64,000 nt of DNA from Carboxylicivirga longa (GCF_050589825.1 NZ_JBNGOZ010000012.1:62001-126000); one strand, 5' to 3'; positions 7,097 to 15,873 are shown, counted from the first letter of the stretch. The notes: generated from the letters alone by a model not told the origin. Translations and numbers: made by a program.

Positions 7097-7122
7097 GAGG
7101 GTATCCGTAAGAAGATACCCTC
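7097..7122. terminator. Bidirectional hairpin terminator
   Basis: GAGGGTATC (7097-7105) pairs perfectly with GATACCCTC (7114-7122), with an 8-nt loop. An A-run lies before it on the plus strand, giving a U-tract for the minus-strand hicAB transcript. It separates the convergent hypothetical gene and hicB. Confidence 0.7.
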
Positions 7123-7148
7123 AAGTTGTGTAAAAAGGTGTCAAACAA

Positions 7149-7556
7149 TCACACAACTGACATAAGATCGTTACCAAGCTGGTGCAGTCCGTTTATGAGC
7201 TTGATTCTGGTTGCTGGCCTTGGAGTTTTAAGTCCTGAAGCATAATGCCCAATTTGTCGCTCATTAATTCCTGACAGCCTAGCCAAAGCCGCACGGCTAA
7301 GAATACCATCATATTTATGCAAAAGCGCGGCAGTTGTATAGTGGTATTCAAATTCATATTCCCCGGTGACAACCCAGTTAGGAATATCGTCACCATCTTC
7401 AATACATCCTTCTACATGGAAATCAAAAGCGCTTTTAAATTCTTCATTTAGCTTACCAAGATCTTTAGCGGTTACGATCACTGCGCCTCCCACCTCATTA
7501 GTAGTTGCACTAAAGTTTGTATCAGTCCAATCTATTGTAACATTTATTTTTTGCAT
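7149..7556 (-). CDS. hicB: HicB-type antitoxin with C-terminal helix-turn-helix
   Basis: A 135-aa protein. The N-terminal 70 residues form the partly degenerate RNase-H-like HicB fold (INVTIDWTDTNFSAT, then FKSAFDFHVEGC), and the C-terminus carries an XRE-type helix-turn-helix (ILSRAALARLSGINERQIGHYASGLKTP). HicB neutralises HicA and represses its own operon. It is downstream of hicA with a 31-bp gap, the toxin-first order usual for hicAB. In a prophage the module may stabilise the element or act in phage exclusion. Confidence 0.85.
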   Translation of the reverse strand: MQKINVTIDWTDTNFSATTNEVGGAVIVTAKDLGKLNEEFKSAFDFHVEGCIEDGDDIPNWVVTGEYEFEYHYTTAALLHKYDGILSRAALARLSGINERQIGHYASGLKTPRPATRIKLINGLHQLGNDLMSVV

Positions 7557-7587
7557 AATTTACGATTTAGAGTTTGAAAAGCGGGGG

Positions 7588-7785
7588 TTATTTCCACCCC
7601 GCTTGTTTAAAAATACTGTTTAAAATCTCTTGGCTTAAGGTTTCGCTCGGCTTGCCATTAACTGTCACTTTGCCTTTAACCGTTGGATGTTTAAACTGCC
7701 TGTGACTTGTACCATTGTGCCGATGCATATACCAGCCTTGGGCTTCTAACATCTTAATGATTTCTCTTACTTTAAATCTCTTCAT
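7588..7785 (-). CDS. hicA: HicA-type toxin (mRNA interferase)
   Basis: A 65-aa protein, MKRFKVREIIKMLEAQGW at the start, then HRHNGTSHRQFKHP with the catalytic histidine region of HicA (GTSHRQF) and a C-terminal segment ETLSQEILNSIFKQAG. The double-stranded-RNA-binding-like fold cleaves translated mRNA. The start at 7785 is chosen over an upstream ATG at 7830, because the longer version would run through the operator-like palindrome and adds no family residues. Length is normal for the family. Confidence 0.87.
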   Translation of the reverse strand: MKRFKVREIIKMLEAQGWYMHRHNGTSHRQFKHPTVKGKVTVNGKPSETLSQEILNSIFKQAGWK

Positions 7786-7810
7786 ATCTGTGATTGTTTG
7801 ACGACATAAA

Positions 7811-7828
7811 GGTAGTAAAATTACTACC
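7811..7828. promoter_or_regulatory. Candidate HicB operator
   Basis: GGTAGTAA (7811-7818) and TTACTACC (7821-7828) form an 8-bp perfect inverted repeat with a 2-nt spacer, 25 bp upstream of the hicA start. Placement and symmetry fit an autoregulatory site for the helix-turn-helix of HicB. Confidence 0.6.
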
Positions 7829-7927
7829 ATTCACAAAGATCCAAGACGAAAAAATCTGTATTTTTCATTTTCCTTCAAAAAACGTGCGTACGTTTCGTCG
7901 CTTTCTGTCTTTATAAGTAAAAGCAAG

Positions 7928-8308
7928 ATGAAAAATAAAGACCTTGAACTTCGTGAACAAAACCTAATGCTGCGCGAAAAGGAGTTGGAGTTAAGAATTG
8001 AGCTATTCGAGGCACGAGCTCCAAAGGTAAAAGTGATAGAAAAGACCATGAAGAGGCGCACAGTTGCTAAATGGTTCTTTTTCTTGTTGTCAATATCGGC
8101 TATTGCTCCAATTGCCCTCCCATACATAGAGCCTGAACTATTTCAGCAATACAAGTGGATGCTATTAGCCCAGCTGATCATGTTTCTATACCTGCACTGG
8201 CTGGCATCGGGCAAGATCAAAACATGGGTGTACAATATTCGCAAGTGGTTCAAGCGTGGAATCGAGCGAGCAAAAGATCATGAGCGAGAAAGAAAGAAAG
8301 CGGTTTAA
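7928..8308 (+). CDS. Small membrane protein with N-terminal coiled coil
   Basis: A 126-aa protein. Residues 1-45 form a charged helix with EL/RE heptads (KDLELREQNLMLREKELELRIEL), followed by two hydrophobic segments at about 50-67 (WFFFLLSISAIAPIALPYI) and 77-92 (MLLAQLIMFLYLHWL), then a basic tail. No family recognised; it could be a superinfection or lysis accessory protein. It overlaps the HNH gene by 29 bp. Confidence 0.6.
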   Translation: MKNKDLELREQNLMLREKELELRIELFEARAPKVKVIEKTMKRRTVAKWFFFLLSISAIAPIALPYIEPELFQQYKWMLLAQLIMFLYLHWLASGKIKTWVYNIRKWFKRGIERAKDHERERKKAV

Positions 8309-8657
8309 GTTTGTTAACCAGGATAAGCGAATAGAGAAGGGACAGACCGAGGTATCAAGGGCAGGATTCTACAACAAGAAGGAGTGGCAACAACTCAGAG
8401 CGTCATTTATCCGTCAAAATCCATTATGTGAGCATTGCAAAGTAAAGAGCCGATATATAGCCGCTACCGTTGTAGACCACATCGAACCGCTCACACTCGA
8501 CAACATGTGGACACTCGGCCTGCAATGGGATAACCTCCAAAGCTTATGCGATACATGCCATAGGAGAAAGACAAACCGGTCCAAAGGTAAATACTCACCA
8601 GAGAACATGAGAAAGGGCCGAGCGCTAATGAATAAGTTTAACGATTTCAATAAATAG
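8280..8657 (+). CDS. Phage HNH endonuclease
   Basis: A 125-aa protein with C50xxC53, the catalytic VVDHIEP (D66-H67), N85 in DNLQSLC, and C90xxC93-H94, the complete HNH zinc-binding ββα-metal fold. HNH proteins directly before the terminase genes in HK97-like phages help TerL cut cohesive ends during packaging. The start at 8280 (MSEKERKRF) is preferred over 8256, which lies deeper inside the upstream gene. It opens the late operon. Confidence 0.85.
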   Translation: MSEKERKRFKFVNQDKRIEKGQTEVSRAGFYNKKEWQQLRASFIRQNPLCEHCKVKSRYIAATVVDHIEPLTLDNMWTLGLQWDNLQSLCDTCHRRKTNRSKGKYSPENMRKGRALMNKFNDFNK

Positions 8658-8659
8658 TC

Positions 8660-9037
8660 ATGGCAGAACAAGACGAAAAGCAAACTACTGAACAAGTAGA
8701 ACAGAACACCGAACAGGTAACAGAAGAAACCACTCAGACAGATGCTACACAAGAAGAGCAGACAACTGAGGAAACACCTACCGACACTCCATCGGAAGAA
8801 GGACAAGGGCAATCAGGTGAAGGATCCAGCGAGGAAGTAGAACAGAAGCCTACAGAAGAGAAGAAAGCTAAGAAGGGAAAGAGTAAGACAATAGGCTTTG
8901 CAGCTGCTTACATCGGCAAGGGTGGACACCCACAATCATTACCAGGCTTATTCAAGAGGAAGAAGGATGCAGAAAGAAAATTACGAGAGAGTGGAGTGAG
9001 CAAGGAGAGCATGCGTGTTACTCCAGTAAAAGAATAA
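8660..9037 (+). CDS. Acidic low-complexity phage protein with basic C-terminus
   Basis: A 125-aa protein whose first 70 residues are almost only E, Q, T, D and S, followed by a KKAKKGKSK linker and a short folded-looking domain (GFAAAYIGKGGHPQSLPGLFKRKKDAERKL). The C-terminal segment suggests nucleic-acid binding. It lies between HNH and the terminase small subunit. The 126 bp after it (9038-9163) hold G-rich tracts and no gene; a packaging (cos) site there is possible but unsupported. Confidence 0.5.
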   Translation: MAEQDEKQTTEQVEQNTEQVTEETTQTDATQEEQTTEETPTDTPSEEGQGQSGEGSSEEVEQKPTEEKKAKKGKSKTIGFAAAYIGKGGHPQSLPGLFKRKKDAERKLRESGVSKESMRVTPVKE

Positions 9038-9163
9038 ATGCAGTAAGCCCTGGGGGGATGTAAAAGGGGTTCAACCCTCTTAAGCGGAAACCACACGCCC
9101 CTATCTCGCTTATAAAATATCCAATTCCGTGCGGGTGGGGGGTGATAATTTAACAATAACAAT

Positions 9164-9490
9164 ATGGCATTACAGACAGCGACGATTAAAGCAAAGCTAG
9201 AGGAGTTGGGCGTTTGGAAGCCAGCACTCACCCTCTCGGTTAGACAACTGGTCGACGTCGACGAGACGTTAGACTTGATGCAAAAAGCGGTTAAAGAAGA
9301 TGGGGTGAGTATAAAACACACATCACGGGAAGGACATGAGCGAGTTGTTGCTCATCCGCTTTTGGCTGAGATTACAAAACTGCAAAGTGTAAAGCAGAAG
9401 CTAATGAACGACCTCATGCTTACACCTTCGGCGCTGGATAGGTCGAAGAAGCAAGGGGTGGATGATGACGATACTTTTAAGAAAATATAA
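9164..9490 (+). CDS. Terminase small subunit (P27-like)
   Basis: A 108-aa protein placed directly before TerL with a 1-bp overlap. The second half (HPLLAEITKLQSVKQKLMNDLMLTPSAL) resembles the C-terminal helix pair and 'LGLTPS' motif of P27-family small terminases, which recognise the packaging site and form a ring on DNA. The N-terminus is less conserved. Function follows from position and this motif. Confidence 0.75.
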   Translation: MALQTATIKAKLEELGVWKPALTLSVRQLVDVDETLDLMQKAVKEDGVSIKHTSREGHERVVAHPLLAEITKLQSVKQKLMNDLMLTPSALDRSKKQGVDDDDTFKKI

Positions 9491-11217
9491 TGTACGGCAG
9501 ATATGATCCATCAATTGAAAAAGATAGAGAAGCATTTGCCGATGAGGTTTTAAGAAGATCGGCGGAGTACCAGGAGCAAGTTTTGAGCGGTGAGCAAATT
9601 GCACCCGAGACGATTGTAAAAGCGGTAAAACGCCACCAACGATTTAAGGAAAAGTACGAATACCGTGAGGAAGAGGTAAGGCGAATAGCAAAGATCTTTT
9701 GCTTTATGGCTATTCCCATTGATGACCGGCCCACTCAGTTTATGCCGGCACCGTGGCAATGTTTTGTTTTGGAGGCTTTGTTTGGTTTGTGGAGAGGTGA
9801 TAAGCGAGTGTTTATGTTTGCGCTGATTCATGTGAGTAGGAAGAGCGGTAAGACGATGTTTGCCGCTGCACTCGCTATCATCTTCTTTACCAAACTGGGC
9901 GGCATGAGCTCTGAGGTGTACGGATGCGGCACCACCTTTGACCAGGCTAAGCAGCTTTTGAACTATTGTAAAACGATAGTGCGGAATAGCCACAAGAGCC
10001 TGAAGAAAGCCATTAAGACTTACCGCGACTCGCTGACGTATGACGATGGCGGTTCGAGCCACATACTGAAACCAATTGCCAACACACCGGAGCTACTGGA
10101 TGGTAAAAATCCGAGTGCATGTGTATATGATGAATCACATGCCTTCCCTGATGATGATTTGAAGGAGGTAATTATTACCGGTATGGGTGCCAGGGCGAAT
10201 CCGCTGTTTATGGAAATATCGACAGCCGGTTTCTTAACGGTTGGTTATCCGTACTTTGAAAATGTGGCACTGGGGCGCAAGGTGCTGGATGGTGAGGTGG
10301 AGGATGACAGTACCCTCTACCTGATTTACGAGATGGAGAGCGAAGAAGAGGCGGCCACCTGCCCGGTTGAAGAGTTGGAGAAAAGTAACCCCGGCTTGGG
10401 GTATTCGATAAGCCCGGATCGTTTGGAAGAGATGCGCAAAAAGGCCAAGCTGCTACCCAGTAGCTGGAAACACTTTCTGGTTAAGAATGCGAACATCTTC
10501 CAGACGACCACGGAAGATCCATTTATTGCAGATGAGGATTACTTGCAGTGTTGCGACCCGGTGTTGCTGGAAGAGTTGGAAGGCGCACGGGCATGGATAG
10601 GCATTGACTTAAGCCAGGCGGTTGACTTAACGGCCTTTGTTGTGATTGCCGAGCATCCCCAAACAAAGAAGCTGCACGCTATACCCTTCCACTTTTTCCC
10701 GATGCGGTTTGTGGATAAGAAAGCAGTAAGGGCCAACGGGGTTGATCTTCGCCCATGGATTAACGAGGGCTTTATTGAACCACACGAGGACCGGATCAAT
10801 GAAGACCGGATTATACAGGTGATATACGAGCAACTGAATTATTTCAAAGTACAGTTGATAGTGTACGATCCTTTCTCGGCCCACAACATTATTGCTCATT
10901 TCAAAGGCGACTTGGATGTGCTGAAACAATGCGACATTGTGGCCTATCCGCAATCAATAAAGTTTATTTCTCCGGCGGCTAAGTTTCTTGAGAAATTGGT
11001 ATTGGGCGGTGAAATAAACCTGGGGCAAAACCCGGTACTGCGTTACTGTAACTCCAATGCGCGGGTGCAATACTCCATATCATCAAACCTGATACGCATT
11101 ACCAAGGATGATCAACTGAACCCGATTGATAGCATGATGGCCCTTATTATGGCGCTGGGTGCATACATGGAGACTGAATACGATGAAATTAACCACTTAT
11201 TAGGCGATAAAGAATGA
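9490..11217 (+). CDS. Terminase large subunit (TerL)
   Basis: A 575-aa packaging motor. The N-terminal ATPase has Walker A SRKSGKT at residues 116-122 and Walker B VYDESH with D214-E215. The C-terminal RNase-H-like nuclease has WIGIDLSQ with D373 and a second acidic site in VYDPF (D460). It translocates DNA into the prohead and cuts it. Length is normal for the Terminase_1 (HK97-like) group. It overlaps the small subunit by 1 bp and the portal gene by 4 bp. Confidence 0.95.
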   Translation: MYGRYDPSIEKDREAFADEVLRRSAEYQEQVLSGEQIAPETIVKAVKRHQRFKEKYEYREEEVRRIAKIFCFMAIPIDDRPTQFMPAPWQCFVLEALFGLWRGDKRVFMFALIHVSRKSGKTMFAAALAIIFFTKLGGMSSEVYGCGTTFDQAKQLLNYCKTIVRNSHKSLKKAIKTYRDSLTYDDGGSSHILKPIANTPELLDGKNPSACVYDESHAFPDDDLKEVIITGMGARANPLFMEISTAGFLTVGYPYFENVALGRKVLDGEVEDDSTLYLIYEMESEEEAATCPVEELEKSNPGLGYSISPDRLEEMRKKAKLLPSSWKHFLVKNANIFQTTTEDPFIADEDYLQCCDPVLLEELEGARAWIGIDLSQAVDLTAFVVIAEHPQTKKLHAIPFHFFPMRFVDKKAVRANGVDLRPWINEGFIEPHEDRINEDRIIQVIYEQLNYFKVQLIVYDPFSAHNIIAHFKGDLDVLKQCDIVAYPQSIKFISPAAKFLEKLVLGGEINLGQNPVLRYCNSNARVQYSISSNLIRITKDDQLNPIDSMMALIMALGAYMETEYDEINHLLGDKE

Positions 11218-12464
11218 ATTTTTTAGACATAATAAACGGCTTTGTGGGCATACCAACCATTGTTAGGCAGGGTGTTTTTAACCCTGATGCGATACACAGT
11301 GTGCGCGAAGAGCCGGAGAATGGCGCAGCGGTGTACACCTGTTGCAAGATTCTTTCGGATAACTTTAGCCGCCTGCCCGTGGTGGTGAAGCATAATGGCG
11401 AGGTGGTGAGCGACCATAAGATTAGCAAGCTGTTTAACGGCAAGCCCAGCAGCTTTATTAATCGGCAGCAACTGTTGGCACTGGCCGAGTGGGAGCGTAA
11501 TACTTACGGTAATTCATTTGTTGAAATACTGGACAGCGGCAAGCTGATGCCCATTGATGCCGGGCGTATCATCAACTACGAGGTAACACCGGCGGGCAAC
11601 TTACGTTACGAGGTGATGACAGCGGCTGATCCGCGCCTGAAGTCTGACCACTTTATCAGGAGCCGATGGATTGAAAGTAAAGACATGCTGCACTTTAAGC
11701 ATACCGGCTTTATCATGGGCCTCTCTCCTATTTCGGCAGCGGCGGCTAATCTTAAGTTGTTGCAGAATGCCAGCGATACGGTGAATAGCTTTTACCGCAA
11801 CAGGGCGGTAATACCGCAGGCGCTTGAAAGTACAGTGAGCGATCCGAAGCAATATGCAATGCTTAAGGATGATCGTGACAATTTTGAAAGCAAATACCAG
11901 GGAGCATTGAAAAGTGGTAAAACTGCTGTGCTTCCTGTTAACTCAAAGCTGTTGCCGCTGGCCGTTCACTTTGCCGATGCGGAGCTGATCGGCACCATGA
12001 AGTTTAGCCGGGATGAAATCTGCACCATGTTTTCCATCCCTAACTTTTTGGTTAACGAGATGGACAGCAAGCAGAAAATTGAGGACGTGATGCTGTTGCT
12101 TAAGCAAACCACGCTGGCACCTATCGCCAACATCTATGCTCAGGAGATTGCCTTCAAGATGCTGACTGATGAAGAGCTGGCGCAAGGTTACACGGTAGAG
12201 TTTGATTTTGATAACCTGCTAGAGGTTGACTTCCAGTCGAAGGTAAACGCCTACTCCAAAGCCACCACCACCGGATTGATGAGCCCGAACCAGGTGATTA
12301 AGCGCTTTGGTGGTAAGCCAATAAAAGAAGCGTGGGGCGATATGCACTTTATGCAGGCGCAATACATACCGCTTGAGCAGTACGAGAAATACAACAAGCT
12401 ATTGAAGGACTCGCCCAATGTGGATAAGCAACTAAAGGACAATAAACTTAATGCCGATGAATGA
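11214..12464 (+). CDS. Portal protein (HK97 family)
   Basis: A 416-aa protein with HK97-portal features: VYTCCKILSDNFSRLPV near the N-terminus, the LLALAEWERNTYGNSFVEI segment, HFKHTGFIMGLSPISAAAANL, and FSRDEICTMFSIPNFLV. It forms the dodecameric DNA channel at one capsid vertex. The 3' end overlaps the protease-capsid gene by 14 bp. Confidence 0.93.
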   Translation: MNFLDIINGFVGIPTIVRQGVFNPDAIHSVREEPENGAAVYTCCKILSDNFSRLPVVVKHNGEVVSDHKISKLFNGKPSSFINRQQLLALAEWERNTYGNSFVEILDSGKLMPIDAGRIINYEVTPAGNLRYEVMTAADPRLKSDHFIRSRWIESKDMLHFKHTGFIMGLSPISAAAANLKLLQNASDTVNSFYRNRAVIPQALESTVSDPKQYAMLKDDRDNFESKYQGALKSGKTAVLPVNSKLLPLAVHFADAELIGTMKFSRDEICTMFSIPNFLVNEMDSKQKIEDVMLLLKQTTLAPIANIYAQEIAFKMLTDEELAQGYTVEFDFDNLLEVDFQSKVNAYSKATTTGLMSPNQVIKRFGGKPIKEAWGDMHFMQAQYIPLEQYEKYNKLLKDSPNVDKQLKDNKLNADE

Positions 12465-14088
12465 TAAGAAACTAGTATTGGTCCGGCAAGACTCGGACGG
12501 CAACAAGCTGCTGAGCTGGTATCCCATTGTATTTGGGCAATTATCGCACAAGCCAATTGCCTATGCCGATGGTGTGAAAGCCTACGAGCGAATTAATGCC
12601 AATGCACTGGCTACGGCTGACATGAGCAACACCAAAGCGGTGGTGCATCACGACAATACCAAGATACTGGGGCGCACCAATGCCGGAACCCTCACCCTTG
12701 AGGTGGATGAGTACGGCTTGTTGGCCACGGTAAATATGGGAAAAACGCAGCTGCATAACGACACCTTGGAGCAGGTACAGCGGGGTGATTTGTTCGAGGG
12801 TTCTTTTCTGGGCACCTGCACCAGTTACCGCGATCTGCACATGGGAGAAACGCCAGTGCGCGAGATTATGGTGATAAACGAGCTGCGCGATGTAGCAATT
12901 GTAACCGATGCTGCCTACAAGGGCGCTATTATATTAAAACGAAGTGAAATTAATAAATCTGAGACGATGACAGATGCAGAAAAAAAGGCGCAAGAGCAAG
13001 CCGAAGAATTGAAGCGCAGCCAGGAGGCAGCGGAGAAGGCCAAAACCGATAAACTGGAATTGGAGCGTAAACTGGCCGAAGAGCAGGAAGCCAAAAAGAA
13101 GGCCGAAACCGAAGCGGCCAAAGCCAACGCCGAACTTAAGCGGAAAGAAGAAGCGGAGAAAGCCGCCGAGGAGTTGAAACGCAAAGCCGCAGAAGAGCAA
13201 GAGGGCGACTACCTGAAGCTGGTGCGTAAAGCCGCCGAAGCTGATAACGGTGGCACTCTGGTGCTGGAACGTGCCGCCGGTGATGGTACCACTACCACCG
13301 AGGCGCAGATGATACCTAAAGCGGTGGCAGAGCTGTCGATCAAAGGTAAAGAGCCGATTTGGGAGCAGTTGAATACCAACCACCACCCCAATGCTGTTGG
13401 CAACATTGTATTGCCTTACCGTTCGCCAAAAGTTGGACAGACCGTAGCTGAACGCGCTGCCTATACCCGCGATACTGTATCGCCACAGGGTAACATCCTT
13501 CAACCAAAACGTTTCGGACATACGTTTGAAATTACCGTTGAAACACTGGCCGCTGCCGGTGATGCTTATTTCCAAAAGCTGATTGTGGATGGTATGAAAG
13601 CCGCTGACCGTAAGTTTGACGAGTACATTTACACCAAGCTATTGGCTGGTGCAACCCCAGTGGCGGCGGCATCGGAATTAACAAAAGCTGACTTTGATAA
13701 GTTGCAGGCGGCTGTTGATTCGGACGGCGAAACCTCTGTAATGTCAACACGTTCTACCTTCTTCGAGGCTAAGGATGTGAAGATCGATGCCGGATCCGGT
13801 CGCTTCCTGGTTGAGAAAACAGGAAAATACAAAGGCGAAACTTACGATGGCTTAGATTACATCTACTCTTCGAACTTTGTTGAAGTCGCCAACGAGAAGC
13901 ATGTTGTTATGGGTGACATGAGTGCAGGTTTGGCAACTGCCGATTGGAACAAAACCGAGGTGATTGTTGACAAGCTGACTGGTGCCAAGCAGGGTATTAT
14001 TTACGTGACTGTAAATAAACTGATGGATGCCGCGCTGTGCAATCCTTTGGTGGTGGTTAAGTCTGCCGATTTGGATCAGGCTGCGTAA
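12451..14088 (+). CDS. Fused prohead protease and major capsid protein
   Basis: A 545-aa single frame joining two HK97 functions that are usually separate genes. Residues about 1-165 form a U35-type prohead protease with VVHHDN (H66/H67) and EGSFLG (S118). Residues about 170-250 are a long K/E/A coiled coil like the scaffolding delta domain. Residues about 270-545 are an HK97-fold capsid protein (PIWEQLNTNHHPNAVG, then RFGHTFEITVETLAAAGDAYFQ). The protease would have to cut itself and the delta domain away after assembly. An alternative ATG at 12457 lies two codons in. Confidence 0.88.
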   Translation: MPMNDKKLVLVRQDSDGNKLLSWYPIVFGQLSHKPIAYADGVKAYERINANALATADMSNTKAVVHHDNTKILGRTNAGTLTLEVDEYGLLATVNMGKTQLHNDTLEQVQRGDLFEGSFLGTCTSYRDLHMGETPVREIMVINELRDVAIVTDAAYKGAIILKRSEINKSETMTDAEKKAQEQAEELKRSQEAAEKAKTDKLELERKLAEEQEAKKKAETEAAKANAELKRKEEAEKAAEELKRKAAEEQEGDYLKLVRKAAEADNGGTLVLERAAGDGTTTTEAQMIPKAVAELSIKGKEPIWEQLNTNHHPNAVGNIVLPYRSPKVGQTVAERAAYTRDTVSPQGNILQPKRFGHTFEITVETLAAAGDAYFQKLIVDGMKAADRKFDEYIYTKLLAGATPVAAASELTKADFDKLQAAVDSDGETSVMSTRSTFFEAKDVKIDAGSGRFLVEKTGKYKGETYDGLDYIYSSNFVEVANEKHVVMGDMSAGLATADWNKTEVIVDKLTGAKQGIIYVTVNKLMDAALCNPLVVVKSADLDQAA

Positions 14089-14113
14089 TTATTTGATTTT
14101 TCCATTTTTCTAA

Positions 14114-14143
14114 GGGTGTAGGCTATTGGGTTGGCCTGCACCC
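14114..14143 (+). other. Stable hairpin after capsid gene
   Basis: GGGTGTAGGC (14114-14123) pairs with GCCTGCACCC (14134-14143), with one G-T pair. There is no U-tract, so it is more likely to protect the 3' end of the capsid mRNA or slow read-through than to terminate fully. Confidence 0.55.
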
Positions 14144-14166
14144 ACCAAGTCAAAACTGACAAAGCT

Positions 14167-14679
14167 ATGATTGAAAAAACCGTAACGGCCTACCGGGTAA
14201 CGGAGGCGGAAGTAAAAAAGCAACTGAACATTGAGCCCGAGCATGTGGAGGATGATGCTTACATACGCTCGCTAATTGAGGCCGCAACAAACTACATAAG
14301 CGGCTACATCTGCGCCGATGTGGAAGTGACCGACTGCGTGCTGGAGGTGGAAGAGAGCGAGGTGGAGATTGTGAATAACGCCCCTTTCCTTTCGCTTACC
14401 ACCGTTACCAATGCCGATGGCGTGGATGTAAAGGACCAGTGCAAGGTGCATGCCACTTATTCGGCCTTTACTATTACATTTCCGGAGCGGGGCAATTATA
14501 CCATTACCTGGAAGAGTGGTTACAAGAACCTGCCGCCTGCACTGAAGCAGGCCATCATCATTAAAGCGGCTGACTTGTTCGACCCGGAGCGATCGGCTAT
14601 CGTGATTGGTACTATCGTGAGCCAAACCCACCTGATACCAGGATTAATTAACCAGTTTATAAGAAGCTATTGGGTATGA
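14167..14679 (+). CDS. Head-tail connector protein (gp6-like)
   Basis: A 170-aa protein with a N-terminal helical domain (TEAEVKKQLNIE, DDAYIRSLIEAATNYISGYI) typical of HK97 gp6/phi105-type connectors that extend the portal. A beta domain follows, then LPPALKQAIIIKAADLFD. The ATG at 14167 is chosen over a TTG at 14131, which would start within the hairpin region. Overlaps the next gene by 4 bp. Confidence 0.82.
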   Translation: MIEKTVTAYRVTEAEVKKQLNIEPEHVEDDAYIRSLIEAATNYISGYICADVEVTDCVLEVEESEVEIVNNAPFLSLTTVTNADGVDVKDQCKVHATYSAFTITFPERGNYTITWKSGYKNLPPALKQAIIIKAADLFDPERSAIVIGTIVSQTHLIPGLINQFIRSYWV

Positions 14680-14990
14680 GAGCAGGAGCATTAAGGCATA
14701 CGGTTGATATATACCGCATTGAAAAAACTGAGGACGATTATAACTCAGAAGTTGAAAAGGAGGTGCTATTTATCCGAGGCTTAAAGGCCGCAAGAAGAGG
14801 CATATCATTCGACGAGGGTGAGAGCTTAAACAAAAAGAACTCCAGCCAACGCATTGAATGGCGCATTAGGTACCGCCGCGGCGTTAACGAAGATTGTATC
14901 CTGGTACACGAGGGTGTTAAGTACAACATAATTGGCGTTGATCCGCTTGGGCGAAATGTTGAGATGAAGCTGATTACAAGCAAAGTGTAA
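14676..14990 (+). CDS. Head-tail adaptor / head closure protein
   Basis: A 104-aa protein with the head-closure pattern: RAGALRHTVDIYRIE at the start, RIEWRIRYRRGVNEDCILVHEGVKYNIIGVDPLG in the second half (the SPP1 gp16/HK97 gp7 beta-barrel). It would close the portal channel after DNA filling. The ATG at 14676 overlaps the upstream stop (ATGA) and is preferred to a TTG at 14670. Confidence 0.82.
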   Translation: MRAGALRHTVDIYRIEKTEDDYNSEVEKEVLFIRGLKAARRGISFDEGESLNKKNSSQRIEWRIRYRRGVNEDCILVHEGVKYNIIGVDPLGRNVEMKLITSKV

Positions 14991-15475
14991 TGGACGGAAT
15001 AGGCATTGAAATATTTGGCAGAAAGGAGCTTGACGAGCTGTTTAACCAGCTGCGTAGCAAACAGCAACTGGTTATTTTGCGTGGAGCTTTTAAGAAAGCT
15101 GCCCGCCCCTTGGTGCTTGCTGCGAAAAAGAACCTGAATGGTACGCGCTATAAAAAGTTGAGGCGCTCGATAGGCGTTAGGGCAACCCGCAACTCGCCCA
15201 ATGCAAGTGTATTTGTTGGGGCGCGAATATTTGGCAAGTGGAAAGGCCAGCTTGGGTACATTGTTAACGCAGGTACCGACGAGCGCAGATATATTACAAA
15301 GCGGAAGTTTGTGCACCGCACCGGGCGCATACAGGGCAATAACTTTTGGGACGATGCCATACAAGCCAGCCGCAACAATGTAGAACAATCGATAGAGCAG
15401 GAAGTATTTGAAAGTTTCACCAGGTACGTGAGCCGTGCCAATAAACGCAGAAAAAGCCGTGAGTCTAAAGATTAA
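14990..15475 (+). CDS. HK97 gp10-like tail terminator / neck protein
   Basis: A 161-aa basic protein with the gp10 family layout: ELDELFNQLRSKQQLVILRGAFKKAARPLVLAAKKN (helical start), RSIGVRATRNSPNASVFVGARI, GYIVNAGTDERRY, and a C-terminal helix. It probably joins head and tail. The start overlaps the previous stop (TAATG). Confidence 0.8.
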   Translation: MDGIGIEIFGRKELDELFNQLRSKQQLVILRGAFKKAARPLVLAAKKNLNGTRYKKLRRSIGVRATRNSPNASVFVGARIFGKWKGQLGYIVNAGTDERRYITKRKFVHRTGRIQGNNFWDDAIQASRNNVEQSIEQEVFESFTRYVSRANKRRKSRESKD

Positions 15476-15857
15476 TAAAGCAGTTATTTCCATAATAAGC
15501 GGCATGCCCGAGCTGGCTGCCAATGTAGGCAATAAGGTTTACCCAATAATTGCCCCCAAGGGCGTTAGCTTACCCTACATTACGGTTATTCGCGATGGTG
15601 GCAATTCGGAGTACACCAAGGACAAAACAGGCTTCGACAACATTCGCTCTGCGGTGGAGATACAGGCGAAAAGCTATGGCCAGTCGGTTGATATTGCACA
15701 AGCCATACTGGAGACCATGGAAGCCACGCGCGGAACCATTGAAGGCATTACCATCAACCAAATAAGGCGGGTGGATGATGACGAGGATTATGTAATTGAC
15801 AAAGACAAGAACGATGCTTATCAGCAAGTAATCGTATTCAATATTAAAGTTCAATAA
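15435..15857 (+). CDS. Tail completion protein (DUF3168-like)
   Basis: A 140-aa protein with the DUF3168 profile: VYPIIAPKGVSLPYITVIRDGG, SAVEIQAKSYGQSVDIAQAILETME and a final strand QQVIVFNIKV. This family caps the tail tube. It overlaps the upstream gene by 41 bp, which is long but the reading frame and fold support it. Confidence 0.8.
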   Translation: MPINAEKAVSLKINKAVISIISGMPELAANVGNKVYPIIAPKGVSLPYITVIRDGGNSEYTKDKTGFDNIRSAVEIQAKSYGQSVDIAQAILETMEATRGTIEGITINQIRRVDDDEDYVIDKDKNDAYQQVIVFNIKVQ

Positions 15858-15873
15858 TTTTAAAAAGACAGCT

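Noticed and set aside
7831..8127. Minus-strand frame upstream of hicA
   Set aside because: Antisense to the membrane protein gene at 7928-8308, whose coiled-coil and transmembrane pattern is more plausible.
9038..9163. G-rich gap before terminase as a cos site
   Set aside because: Position fits, but no recognisable cos sequence or inverted repeat supports it.
12934..13575. Long minus-strand reading frame of 213 codons inside the capsid fusion gene
   Set aside because: It is antisense to the lysine/glutamate-rich coiled-coil region, has a biased hydrophobic composition and no partner genes; it is a shadow of the plus-strand gene.
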